The notes: generated from the letters alone by a model not told the origin. A stretch of DNA of 51,019 bases from Clostridiales bacterium (GCA_012523775.1 JAAYTK010000099.1:1-51019); one strand, 5' to 3'. Positions 35,544 to 44,857 are shown, counted from the stretch's first letter. Numbers and translations are program-made.

Positions 35544-38075
35544 ATGAAAAAAAGAAAAAATCTTCTGTTATTACTTGTAATCGCCCTCTTACTATGTGTA
35601 ATGTCTGCATGTAGTAAGGAAGTAGTCGAAGAAAATATAGAAGTATATTCCCCGGATGAGGAGATAAAAGAAAAGGAAGTAGTAATTGAGAATGATAATT
35701 TTGAGTTTCATTTCTTTCCTAAGACTACTCAGTTTTACATAGTAAAGAAGAGTAACGGATTTATATGGCGTTCAAACCCTGAGGATACATCTGATCAGGG
35801 GGGATTCAGAAAAGAGTTGGATTCAACGTTAACATTACGGTACAATACTGAATCCGGCAGTAAAACCCTGTTAAATAATTATGGTCTCTGTATCGAGAAG
35901 GGTAATTATACCTATGAAGTTACAGGTAATAAAATCAGAGTGAACTATACCATAGGTAATGTCAATAAAGTATATTATGTACCCAAGGCTGTACCTGAAT
36001 CCAGGTTCCTTGAATTTTATGATAAGATGAGCAAATCGGCTCAGAACCAAATAAGTATGAGCTACCGGGTATATGATATTAATGACTTAAGAAAATCAGA
36101 TGACAAAGACGCACTTATAGCTGCATATCCAGATTTGGTTAATGAGCCTGTCTATGTCATGATGGAGGGAACACCCAAATATCTGATTGAAATGGCAGAG
36201 GAAAAGTTCGCTGAAGTAGGATATACTCCTGAGGATTATGAGATTGATGCAGCAAGATATGAGTCAGAATCCTCTCAGGATATTCCTGTGTTTAATATTT
36301 CACTTATATACGAACTGACTGAGGATGGATTTGAGCTTACAATACCTATGCATGAAATCGAGTATAAGCAGAAGTATCCTATTGTTGAAATCAGGCCATT
36401 ACCTTATTTCGGGTCAGGCGGTAAGAATGATGAAGGCTTCATATTTGTACCTGAGGGCTCGGGAGCTTTAATCAATTTTAACAATCAAAAGCAATCTCAG
36501 AATTCTTATAAAAGTGACTTGTATGGTTGGGACTATGCAATTAACAGAGATGCTGTTGTCGATGAAAACAGAGCAAATATGCCTTTATTCGGCATAAGCA
36601 AAAATGGTTCCTCATTCATATGTATTCTCGAAGAAGGCAATTCATATGCATTTATAGATGCAGATGTGAGCGGAGGGTCCCATGATTATAACTATGTAGC
36701 AGCCAACTATAATCTTGTGCATAGTGAGCTGATGGATATCTCGGCAAAATCAGACAGGACTGTCCGTATGTTTGAGGATAAGCTGCCAGATGAGGACCTG
36801 AAGCAAAAATATATTTTCATAGATGAAGATGATTACGTGTCTATGGCAACTGTTTATCGTGAGTATCTTTTGGATAGATTTCCTATGATGACGAAGCGAA
36901 CAGAATCTGATTTTCCTGTGGCGGTTGAAATCATAGGTGCCATCGACAGGACAAAGCATTACATAGGTATTCCCGTAAGAAAGCCATATGAGCTGACATC
37001 CTATAAGGAAGCCCTGGACATGATAAAAGAACTCAAGGAAGCAGGGATTACCGATCTGAATATCATTTACAACGGTTGGTTTAATAAGGGTATACTTCAT
37101 GAAGCACCCAATAAAGTTAAATTGATATCAGAGCTTGGAAGCAAGAAGGACTTTAAGAATCTTGTCAAATATACTAACGAAAATGATGTGAATTTGCATT
37201 TATCTGCTTCAATACAATTTGTTTACAATAATTCTTTATGGGATAATTTTATAGCCATAAGAGACAGCGCCAAGTATGTTAACCGTAAGCTTGTTGAACT
37301 TGAGCCTTATAATCCCATATGGTTTGGTAGAAGTGATTATCTATATCAGTATTATTTGGCTAAGCCCAGTTATTATTTAAATAATCTTGATTTATATGCG
37401 AAGGAAATAGCCGATTTAGGATTGAAGAATTTAGCATTTGAAGATATTGGCGAGACATTAAGCGCCGATTATAACAAAAAAAATCCTGTTTCCAGAGAAC
37501 AGGTTAAGCTGATGCAGATGGAGAAGCTGGAGAAGCTTTCGTCAGAAGACTACAATATGATAATTCGTACGGGAAATATGTATGCGGTTCCTTACTCTGA
37601 CTTTATCATTAACGTTAACCTTGCCACGAAGAAATATAATATAATCGACGAAGAGATACCGTTTTATCAGATTGTACTCCATGGTCTTGTGTCCTATGCC
37701 AGTACGCCTATTAACCTGTCTCCTAACTTCGAATATTATCTTCTCAAAACAGTAGAAACAGGAGCTGGTTTACAATACAGCTTTATGGATGCAGATATAT
37801 TCGATCTGCAGGACAGCCGTTATACCAACTATTTTGCTTCTGATTTCAGAGAGCAGAAGGACGAGGCCATTAATTTATATAAAAAGCTGAAAGCGGATTT
37901 CGGACATCTTTATAACCAGTTTATCACAGGCCATCAGAAGCTGGCGAACGGTGTGTATATGACAGAGTACGAGGATGGTACACAGGTTATAGTAAACTAC
38001 AATGAGAGGGCTTACACCCACAAGGGTATTGAGATTCCGGCTAAGGATTATATTGTGGAAGGAGGTAAGCAATAA
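35544..38075 (+). CDS. DUF5696 lipoprotein, possible unrecognised glycosidase
   Basis: The 843-residue exported lipoprotein (lipobox MSAC, Cys23) has an N-terminal beta-sandwich (~50-420) rich in Gly and aromatic strands. A TIM-barrel-like region (~455-790) follows, with alternating strand-helix segments such as IKELKEAGITDLNIIYNGW and LGLKNLAFEDIGETLSADY. A small C-terminal beta-domain follows (VYMTEYEDGTQVIVNYNE, AYTHKGIEIPAKDY). That arrangement looks like a retaining glycosidase of the GH-A/GH101-like sort. Asp/Glu residues at strand ends (E633, D634, D749/D751 region) are candidate catalytic positions. DUF5696 has no assigned function known to me. It sits on the outer membrane face next to sugar-importer genes. 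Confidence 0.75.
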   Translation: MKKRKNLLLLLVIALLLCVMSACSKEVVEENIEVYSPDEEIKEKEVVIENDNFEFHFFPKTTQFYIVKKSNGFIWRSNPEDTSDQGGFRKELDSTLTLRYNTESGSKTLLNNYGLCIEKGNYTYEVTGNKIRVNYTIGNVNKVYYVPKAVPESRFLEFYDKMSKSAQNQISMSYRVYDINDLRKSDDKDALIAAYPDLVNEPVYVMMEGTPKYLIEMAEEKFAEVGYTPEDYEIDAARYESESSQDIPVFNISLIYELTEDGFELTIPMHEIEYKQKYPIVEIRPLPYFGSGGKNDEGFIFVPEGSGALINFNNQKQSQNSYKSDLYGWDYAINRDAVVDENRANMPLFGISKNGSSFICILEEGNSYAFIDADVSGGSHDYNYVAANYNLVHSELMDISAKSDRTVRMFEDKLPDEDLKQKYIFIDEDDYVSMATVYREYLLDRFPMMTKRTESDFPVAVEIIGAIDRTKHYIGIPVRKPYELTSYKEALDMIKELKEAGITDLNIIYNGWFNKGILHEAPNKVKLISELGSKKDFKNLVKYTNENDVNLHLSASIQFVYNNSLWDNFIAIRDSAKYVNRKLVELEPYNPIWFGRSDYLYQYYLAKPSYYLNNLDLYAKEIADLGLKNLAFEDIGETLSADYNKKNPVSREQVKLMQMEKLEKLSSEDYNMIIRTGNMYAVPYSDFIINVNLATKKYNIIDEEIPFYQIVLHGLVSYASTPINLSPNFEYYLLKTVETGAGLQYSFMDADIFDLQDSRYTNYFASDFREQKDEAINLYKKLKADFGHLYNQFITGHQKLANGVYMTEYEDGTQVIVNYNERAYTHKGIEIPAKDYIVEGGKQ

Positions 38076-39004
38076 TGGATAAGGAAAAAAAGCAGAAAAA
38101 GCAAAGGAAGCAAAGGAAACCAAAGAGTATGGCATATAGAAATGCCGTGGCGGGATATTTATTTACGGCACCGTTTATTATAGGGTTTTTACTGTTCCTT
38201 TTGGTACCCCTGATGCAGTCTTTGCGAATGGCTTTTAGCGACGTTAAATTTGAAGGAGGCATTGCTTATTACTTCGTAAAATTTGCAAACTTCAAATATA
38301 TCTTTACCGTGGATCCTGAATTTGTACCTTTTATGATTAATGAGCTGATTCAAATGGCATATACCGTACCGTCCATCATAATATTCAGCTTTTTCATAGC
38401 AATCGTACTTAATCAGGAATTTAAAGGCAGAGGATTGGTAAGAGCAATCTTTTTCCTGCCGGTTATTCTTTCGTCAGGTGTATTAATAGGTCTTGAGACT
38501 AATAATACATTGATGCAGGGGCTTAAGGACGTAATAGCGGAATCGTCCAATGCCACCAGCATCACAGATACGGTAAAAAGCATGTTTTTATCTGAAGGTA
38601 CATATATTGGTCCTATTCAATATGTATTCGATGCTGTTGACCGTGTATATGAAATTGCGATGGCCTCCGGTATTCAGATAATCATTTTCCTTTCCGGCCT
38701 TCAGACAATATCGGCCAGTATGTTTGAGGCAGCTAAAATCGAAGGTGCAACCGCCTGGGAAACGTTTTGGAAAATAACATTTCCTATGGTTAGTTCCTTG
38801 ATTTTAGTTAATGTAATATATTCAATCATTGATTTCTTCGTCCGATCCGATAATGAAGTAATGACTCATATCAAGAATACAATGACTGCTTCGATAGAGT
38901 ATGGTAGGAGTTCGGCAATGGCATGGACTTACTTCGCAGTGATTGCTGTAATAATTACAGTAACATCAGCACTTATATCAAAGAGGGTATACTATTATGA
39001 TTAA
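38075..39004 (+). CDS. Carbohydrate ABC permease, second pair, first subunit
   Basis: The 309-residue CUT1-type permease starts with a lysine-rich tail and a PFIIGFLLFLLVPLMQSLRMAFSDV helix pair. An extra extracytoplasmic loop (~150-190, ESSNATSITDTVKSMFLSEG) follows, and then the coupling loop EAAKIEGATAWETFWKITFPMVSS. The start overlaps the DUF5696 stop (TAATG) behind GGAGG, so translation is coupled. It forms the second importer with the next gene and the 483-residue binding lipoprotein. Confidence 0.92.
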   Translation: MDKEKKQKKQRKQRKPKSMAYRNAVAGYLFTAPFIIGFLLFLLVPLMQSLRMAFSDVKFEGGIAYYFVKFANFKYIFTVDPEFVPFMINELIQMAYTVPSIIIFSFFIAIVLNQEFKGRGLVRAIFFLPVILSSGVLIGLETNNTLMQGLKDVIAESSNATSITDTVKSMFLSEGTYIGPIQYVFDAVDRVYEIAMASGIQIIIFLSGLQTISASMFEAAKIEGATAWETFWKITFPMVSSLILVNVIYSIIDFFVRSDNEVMTHIKNTMTASIEYGRSSAMAWTYFAVIAVIITVTSALISKRVYYYD

Positions 39005-40037
39005 AGTGAATTTTCTATCAAAAAAATCAAATAAGGTAAAGCGGGTAAAAAATGAGTCCTTCAAGGGCTTTTGGGAAAGAAACAGATTATCAAATGGGTA
39101 TTTATTAAAAAAGACTATCGGTAGAAAGCTGTTTAACTTCTGTAGAGCGGTTATGTTATTCGGATTAGTTTTCCTGATACTACAGCCTATTTTGAGTAAA
39201 ATATCCGTAAGCTTTATGGAGGAAAGGGATTTATATGATGCGACCATCATTAATATTCCAAGGAACTGGTCAGTTTCTAATTATGAAATGTCCAGTATGC
39301 TGATGAATTATAAGAGCTCGATAATATCAACGCTGTGGGTATCGCTGCTTATAGCAGTAATTCAGTTAGCATCCACAACCCTTGTGGCATATGGTTTTGC
39401 CAGATATAATTTCCCAGGTAAAAAGCTTTTGTTTGCTGCGGTTATACTATCCATAGTAATTCCGCCCCAAACTATTCTGACTGCATTATATCTTAACTTC
39501 AGGCATTTTGATATTTTTGGGTTATTTAAGCTCTTTACAGGGAAATCAATAAATCTTCTTGGCTCTATATTGCCTTATGTAATGATTAGTGCCGGTGCCA
39601 TGGGACTGAAGAACGGCCTATACATATTTATGCTAAGACAGTATTTTAGAGGAATACCTAAGGAGATGGAGGAAGCCGCATATGTAGACGGCTGTGGTAA
39701 GCTTAAGACCTTCTTTATAATCATGCTTCCTGACGCAAAGCCGATGCTGACATCCATATTTCTTTTCTCATATGTGTGGCAATGGACAGATACATTTTAT
39801 TCATCCCTGTTCCTACGTGAATTCCGCCTCCTGGCTAACGCCGTTGCAGGACTTGGTGACGGACTTATGACATATATTCAAAATATAAGTAACAGAACGG
39901 CATTTCCCTCCACAGCCTATACACAAGCCATTATATCTACGGGTACATTAATGGTAGTAGCGCCATTAATTATCATATATATTGTAGCACAAAAGGGCTT
40001 TGTCGAAAGCCTTGCTCAATCGGGAATCAAAATGTAA
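38997..40037 (+). CDS. Carbohydrate ABC permease, second pair, second subunit
   Basis: The 346-residue MalG/LplC-like permease has a long basic N-terminal tail, six helices, and the EAA loop EAAYVDGCGKLKTFFIIMLPDAKPM, ending in SLAQSGIKM. Its ATG 38997 overlaps the previous gene by 8 bp. A soluble-looking loop (FRHFDIFGLFKLFTGK) separates the middle helices. It is inferred to use the same absent ATPase as the first pair. Confidence 0.92.
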   Translation: MIKVNFLSKKSNKVKRVKNESFKGFWERNRLSNGYLLKKTIGRKLFNFCRAVMLFGLVFLILQPILSKISVSFMEERDLYDATIINIPRNWSVSNYEMSSMLMNYKSSIISTLWVSLLIAVIQLASTTLVAYGFARYNFPGKKLLFAAVILSIVIPPQTILTALYLNFRHFDIFGLFKLFTGKSINLLGSILPYVMISAGAMGLKNGLYIFMLRQYFRGIPKEMEEAAYVDGCGKLKTFFIIMLPDAKPMLTSIFLFSYVWQWTDTFYSSLFLREFRLLANAVAGLGDGLMTYIQNISNRTAFPSTAYTQAIISTGTLMVVAPLIIIYIVAQKGFVESLAQSGIKM

Positions 40038-40062
40038 TGATTTAAATTAAAAGGAGGTAGTA

Positions 40063-41514
40063 ATGAAGTTAAAAAAATTATTGGCTGTCTTATTAGTACT
40101 GTCCATGGTTTTGACTGCATTTTCAGCTTGTGGAAAAGCAGATGAAGCGACGGTCGATCCTGAGCCGTCAGGACAGACGAATGAGCAAGATGAGACTAAA
40201 GAGGATGACGGGGAAGATGCTACACCTACGCCGACACCTACTCCGGAACCACCAAGAGATTTAGGAGGAATCCATATCACGGTTGCGGATTGGTATACAA
40301 CCGGTCAGGCAGAAGCCAAGACTAAAAAGGAGGAGGATAGACAGGCCTATCGTGAGAAGCTACAGGCGGATCACAATTTTACCTTAACGCAGGAAAATGT
40401 TGCGGCATGGGGAGAATATCAGGAACTGTTTATTACGTCTACAATGAGCGGGACTCCCGTAGCGGATATATTTATTATGGATCCGGCAATGGTTCCGGAG
40501 CCCTTAAAGCAGGGATTAATGTATCCGGTTAGTGAGATACCCAGCTTTAATAACTTCGAAGATAAAATGTGGAATAACGCAGTTAAGGAATCTTATTCAC
40601 AGAACGGCAAAATATATGCGTTTTCAGAGGTTAACGAGCTGCTAGGCTTAGGAGTTTTCTGGAATAAGCGTTTATTTGAGGAAGAGGGCTTAGATCCTGA
40701 TTACCTATACGATTTACAAGCAAGCGGTGAGTGGACCTGGGACAAAATGAAGGAATTGGCAAGAAGATTAACTAAGGATACAGATAATGACGGACAGACA
40801 GATATATATGGTATAACAGGCTGGCAGAGAGAAATTGTAAAAGCCGCTGTATTTAGTAATGGTTCTGATTACGTCAGATTTAATTCCGAGACAGGAAGAT
40901 ATGAGAATAATCAGAAGTCCGATGAAGTATTGGCTGCAATTCAGTTAGCAGTAGATATGTTTAACGAGGGTCTGATAGCACCCAGACCTTTAGAGGAAGG
41001 CTCAGATGAAATCAGATTCTTCATCGATACCTTTAATACAGGTCAGGCAGCAATGTGTCCCGCCGAATGGTATAGACACACAGATTTTGCAGATATGGTC
41101 GATGATTGGGGCTTTGTATTCTTCCCTAAAGGACCCGGACCAAATGCCAAGATGCAGACTATGTACTTAACAAATCCAAGAGTTATGCCGGCTGATATGG
41201 ATCCCGACCGTGCCGACGCTGTTGCATTCGCATACAGTAAATGGGTAGGAGAGGTCCCGGGATACGAGGATGATGAGAGAGATTTGTCATATTATTATGC
41301 CAGCGTAAGAGACGCCAGAGCCGTAGAAGAGACAATCGTTCCAATGCTTGACGGACAGGGTGTGTTCTCCTTGGTATACATGATACCGAAACTAAGTTTC
41401 CGTCATGGTGCAAATGAAGATAATGGCGGATTGGCAAACTTCTCTGCTATTGAAATAGCAGATGCTGCCAGTGCTAATTACGATAGTATAATTAATGATT
41501 TCTATGAAGATTAA
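40063..41514 (+). CDS. Sugar-binding lipoprotein of the second importer
   Basis: The 483-residue solute-binding lipoprotein has its anchor Cys23 after LTAFSA and an acidic, Pro/Thr-rich linker (TPTPTPTPEPP, ~52-65). The family-1 binding domain follows, with ADWYTTGQ, GVFWNKRLFEEEGLDPDYLYDL, DTDNDGQTDIYGI and a C-terminal hinge region. It delivers oligosaccharides to the permeases encoded at 38075-40037. RBS AGGAGG before ATG 40063. A strong hairpin without a T-run lies after the gene and may protect or end this part of the transcript. Confidence 0.92.
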   Translation: MKLKKLLAVLLVLSMVLTAFSACGKADEATVDPEPSGQTNEQDETKEDDGEDATPTPTPTPEPPRDLGGIHITVADWYTTGQAEAKTKKEEDRQAYREKLQADHNFTLTQENVAAWGEYQELFITSTMSGTPVADIFIMDPAMVPEPLKQGLMYPVSEIPSFNNFEDKMWNNAVKESYSQNGKIYAFSEVNELLGLGVFWNKRLFEEEGLDPDYLYDLQASGEWTWDKMKELARRLTKDTDNDGQTDIYGITGWQREIVKAAVFSNGSDYVRFNSETGRYENNQKSDEVLAAIQLAVDMFNEGLIAPRPLEEGSDEIRFFIDTFNTGQAAMCPAEWYRHTDFADMVDDWGFVFFPKGPGPNAKMQTMYLTNPRVMPADMDPDRADAVAFAYSKWVGEVPGYEDDERDLSYYYASVRDARAVEETIVPMLDGQGVFSLVYMIPKLSFRHGANEDNGGLANFSAIEIADAASANYDSIINDFYED

Positions 41515-41538
41515 ATATTACCAGTGATATAGCTAATA

Positions 41539-41579
41539 GTTTCAATGCGGCTATTTACTGTTAATAGTCGCATTGAAAC
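41539..41579 (+). other. Intercistronic hairpin after the binding-protein gene
   Basis: 17-bp stem GTTTCAATGCGGCTATT (41539-41555) and its partner (41563-41579) with one G-U pair and a 7-nt loop. It is followed by AAAAAATATAATA rather than a T-run, so it is not a standard terminator. An mRNA-stabilising or processing element that lets the binding protein outnumber the enzymes is a good reading. Confidence 0.6.
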
Positions 41580-41613
41580 AAAAAATATAATACGAAAGTG
41601 AGACAAATTATCT

Positions 41614-42579
41614 ATGGTAGGATTAAAAGAAAAATATAAAGACTATTTCAAAGTCGGTGCGGCAGTTAATATATATACTGTAGATACACACAAAGAATTA
41701 CTGATAAAACATTTTAACAGCATAACCTGTGAGAATGAGACCAAATTTGTTAATATACAACCTGAAGAGAACAACTACGAATATGATCAAACCGATAAAA
41801 TATTAAGTTTTGCAAAAAAAAATAATATAGCCATGAGAGGCCATACAATGGTATGGCATAACCAGACACCGGATTGGGTATTTAAGGATGCAACAAGAGA
41901 TATCCTTCTGGAGCGTATGAAGAACCACATATATAATGTCGGGAAAAAGTATAAAAATGACTTCTATTGCTGGGATGTCGTAAATGAAGCAATAGAAGAT
42001 AAGAAAGATTTGTTTTATCGAAAAAGTCCGTGGCTGGAGATAATCGGAGAAGATTTTATGGATTATGCATTTAATTATGCCAGGGAAGTGCTTCCGGATA
42101 CGGACCTTTATTACAATGATTATAACGAAAGTGAGTACCCCAAAAGGGATAAGATATATAAAGCAATTAAGGACATGCTTGATCGCGGCGTTCCTGTGGA
42201 TGGAGTCGGTCTTCAATGTCATTGGAATATCTGCAGTCCATCTATGGATGATTTTAAACAGGCAATGGAGCAGTATGCGAAGCTGGGCATAAAGATTCAG
42301 GTAACAGAGATGGATTTGTCTGTATTTGATTTTAAGGACGAGACCAGACTCGATAAGCCAGGTATTGATTTACTGAAGAAGCAAGCCGCAATTTACAAGG
42401 AAGGATTTAAGATTCTAAGAGAATATAAGGATATAGTCGATACCGTTACTCTATGGGGTGTTGCCGATGATGCTACATGGTTGGATGATTTCCCCGTGAA
42501 GAACCGCAAGAATTGGCCCCTATTATTTGACGAGAATCATGAACCCAAGGAAGCGCTATATGCAATTATGGACTTTTAA
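41614..42579 (+). CDS. Intracellular GH10 endo-xylanase
   Basis: The compact 321-residue GH10 enzyme hydrolyses beta-1,4-xylan or glucurono-xylooligosaccharides. The catalytic acid is Glu125 (WDVVNEAIED) and the nucleophile Glu232 (QVTEMDLS). RGHTMVWHNQTP and GVGLQCHWN are usual substrate-site segments, and WGVADDATWLDDFP closes the barrel. No signal peptide or binding module is present, so it cuts imported oligosaccharides in the cytoplasm, as known for short intracellular GH10 enzymes. It is the first enzyme gene after the importer genes, followed 26 nt later by GH3. Confidence 0.96.
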   Translation: MVGLKEKYKDYFKVGAAVNIYTVDTHKELLIKHFNSITCENETKFVNIQPEENNYEYDQTDKILSFAKKNNIAMRGHTMVWHNQTPDWVFKDATRDILLERMKNHIYNVGKKYKNDFYCWDVVNEAIEDKKDLFYRKSPWLEIIGEDFMDYAFNYAREVLPDTDLYYNDYNESEYPKRDKIYKAIKDMLDRGVPVDGVGLQCHWNICSPSMDDFKQAMEQYAKLGIKIQVTEMDLSVFDFKDETRLDKPGIDLLKKQAAIYKEGFKILREYKDIVDTVTLWGVADDATWLDDFPVKNRKNWPLLFDENHEPKEALYAIMDF

Positions 42580-42605
42580 ATACTATACTTACAGGAGGAA
42601 ATCTT

Positions 42606-44765
42606 ATGCAGGATTATAAGGCTTATTTAGACGAGACACTTGATTTTGAGGAGAGAGCGAAGGATCTTGTATCCAGAATGACATTAGAGGAAAAGGTTTT
42701 CCAGACTCTATATACAGCTCCCGCAATTGAAAGACTTGGTGTAAAGGCATATAACTGGTGGAACGAGGCATTACATGGAGTTGCCCGCGCAGGTGTAGCT
42801 ACCGTATTTCCACAGGCAATCGGACTGGCAGCGACATTTGATGAGGAACTATTGGAAGAGATAGCCGATGTCATTTCCACGGAAGGCAGAGCAAAATTCA
42901 ATGCACAGCAGAAACATGGGGACTATGATATATATAAGGGTTTAACCTTCTGGTCTCCCAATGTCAATATCTTCAGAGATCCAAGATGGGGAAGAGGACA
43001 TGAAACCTTTGGTGAAGATCCTTTCCTTAGCTCCAGACTGGGAGTTAGATTTGTTAAGGGTATCCAAGGTCATGACAGTAAGTATATGAAAGCGGCCGCA
43101 TGCGCAAAGCACTTTGCGGTACATTCGGGACCTGAGGATCTTAGACATAGCTTTAATGCAGAGTGTTCCACACAGGATTTATATGAAACATATCTTCCGG
43201 CATTCAAGGCCTGTGTTCAGGAGGCTAAGGTAGAAGCCGTTATGGGAGCGTACAACCGTACCAATGGTGAGCCATGCTGTGGAAGTAAGACCTTACTCAC
43301 TGATATCCTTAGAGATGAGTGGGGCTTTACCGGACATGTGGTGTCAGATTGCTGGGCAATCAAGGATTTTCATGAAAATCACAAGGTAACATCTACACCT
43401 GTTGAATCCGTATCGCTTGCGATGAATAACGGATGCGACCTTAACTGTGGTAATATGTTCGGACATCTGCTCATGGCTGTCAGGGATGGATTGGTAGATG
43501 AAAATACGATTGACAAAGCCGTAACAAGGCTGATTACAACACGTATGAAGCTTGGCTTATTCGATAATCCGGAAAATGTTCCGTTTAATAAGATTGGCTA
43601 TGACAAAGTGGATAATAATGAGCATAAGGAGCTTAATATTAAAGCATCAAGAAAATCAATCGTATTATTAAAGAATGAAGGCAATCTGCTTCCTTTAGAT
43701 AAATCGAAATTAAAGACCGTAGGAGTTATAGGACCCAATGCTAATAACAGAAAGGCATTAGTCGGCAACTACGAAGGAACTGCCTCCGAATATATAACTG
43801 TATTAGAAGGCATTAAAGAGTATCTGGGAGAAGATATAAGGGTATATTATTCAGAGGGCTGTCACTTATTCAAGAAATCTTCTCAGGCACTTGGCATGGA
43901 AAATGACAGAATAGCCGAGGCTAAAACAGTATGTGAAATGAGTGATGTCGTTATTGCCTGCTTTGGGCTTGACCCTGGTCTTGAGGGCGAGGAAGGTGAT
44001 CAAGGCAATGAATTTGCCAGTGGTGACAAGAATAGCCTAAATCTTCCCGGAATTCAGGAAGATGTATTGAAGGAATTATATAATTGTGGTAAACCGGTTA
44101 TACTTGTATTGCTTTCAGGAAGTGCCCTAAGTGTAACTTGGGCAGATGAACATATACCGGCAATAGTCCAGGGGTGGTATCCAGGAGCACAGGGAGGAAG
44201 AGCGATTGCACAGGTTCTTTTTGGGGATTATTCGCCCGAAGGTAAGCTTCCCGTGACCTTCTACCGTACTACCGAGGAGCTACCGGAATTCACTGATTAT
44301 AATATGGCAAATAGGACCTATCGTTACATGAAGAACGAAGCTTTGTATCCGTTTGGGTACGGTCTATCTTACACGGATTTTGAAATATCTAATGTAGCCA
44401 TAGACTCGGAAGAGGTTGCCAAGGGTAAGAATGTATTATGTACGGTCAATATAAAGAATACTGGAAGTATGCCGGGAGCAGAAACAATACAGGTATATGT
44501 TAAGGTGAAGCAAGAGGGTACACCCAATCCACAGCTAAAGGGACTAAAGAAAGTTTACTTAAATCCAGGCGAGCTAAAGACTATATCTATCGAACTGCAG
44601 GATAAAGCTTTTGGACTTTACGACAATGAAGGAAGGCTAGTGCTTCATGAGGGTGAGTATGAGGTGTTTATAGGTATAAGTCAACCAGATGAAAGAAGCA
44701 TAAGCTTAACAGGTAAGAAGCCTTATAAGAAAATAATGCGTTCGGCTCAAACGGTAATATTGTAG
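42606..44765 (+). CDS. GH3 beta-xylosidase
   Basis: The 719-residue GH3 enzyme removes xylose units from the non-reducing end of xylo-oligosaccharides. The N-terminal TIM barrel shows WWNEALHGVARAG, WSPNVNIFRDPRWGRGHETF, GHVVSDCWAIKDF with nucleophile Asp248, and AACAKHFAVHSGPE. The alpha/beta domain follows (VLLKNEGNLLPL, VGVIGPNANNR), then a C-terminal Fn3-like domain (~600-700). The WNE..HG pattern is typical of beta-xylosidases rather than beta-glucosidases. No signal peptide; cytoplasmic. AGGAGG lies before ATG 42606. Alternative or additional alpha-arabinofuranosidase activity is possible. Confidence 0.94.
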   Translation: MQDYKAYLDETLDFEERAKDLVSRMTLEEKVFQTLYTAPAIERLGVKAYNWWNEALHGVARAGVATVFPQAIGLAATFDEELLEEIADVISTEGRAKFNAQQKHGDYDIYKGLTFWSPNVNIFRDPRWGRGHETFGEDPFLSSRLGVRFVKGIQGHDSKYMKAAACAKHFAVHSGPEDLRHSFNAECSTQDLYETYLPAFKACVQEAKVEAVMGAYNRTNGEPCCGSKTLLTDILRDEWGFTGHVVSDCWAIKDFHENHKVTSTPVESVSLAMNNGCDLNCGNMFGHLLMAVRDGLVDENTIDKAVTRLITTRMKLGLFDNPENVPFNKIGYDKVDNNEHKELNIKASRKSIVLLKNEGNLLPLDKSKLKTVGVIGPNANNRKALVGNYEGTASEYITVLEGIKEYLGEDIRVYYSEGCHLFKKSSQALGMENDRIAEAKTVCEMSDVVIACFGLDPGLEGEEGDQGNEFASGDKNSLNLPGIQEDVLKELYNCGKPVILVLLSGSALSVTWADEHIPAIVQGWYPGAQGGRAIAQVLFGDYSPEGKLPVTFYRTTEELPEFTDYNMANRTYRYMKNEALYPFGYGLSYTDFEISNVAIDSEEVAKGKNVLCTVNIKNTGSMPGAETIQVYVKVKQEGTPNPQLKGLKKVYLNPGELKTISIELQDKAFGLYDNEGRLVLHEGEYEVFIGISQPDERSISLTGKKPYKKIMRSAQTVIL

Positions 44766-44778
44766 ACTTGATTTAAAA

Positions 44779-44800
44779 GGCGAACGCAGCAGCGTTCGCC
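44779..44800 (+). other. Short GC-rich hairpin between GH3 and GH67 genes
   Basis: Perfect 9-bp stem GGCGAACGC (44779-44787) with GCGTTCGCC (44792-44800) and an AGCA loop, followed by TATATTAATG and no T-run. It stands out in AT-rich surroundings. It is likely an mRNA processing or stability element. Confidence 0.55.
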
Positions 44801-44857
44801 TATATTAATGTGAATACTGATAATGTAAATACTGATAATAATTGCTTGGAGGAAAAA

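Noticed and set aside
41521-41600. Hairpin at 41539-41579 as a plus-strand rho-independent terminator
   Set aside because: It is followed by an A-run, not a T-run, and the downstream GH10 gene is co-directional without a clear own promoter, so read-through is more likely.
44810-44857. Extension of the GH67 protein to ATG 44810
   Set aside because: It runs through an ATACTGATAAT direct repeat without a ribosome site, whereas GGAGG is correctly placed for ATG 44858.
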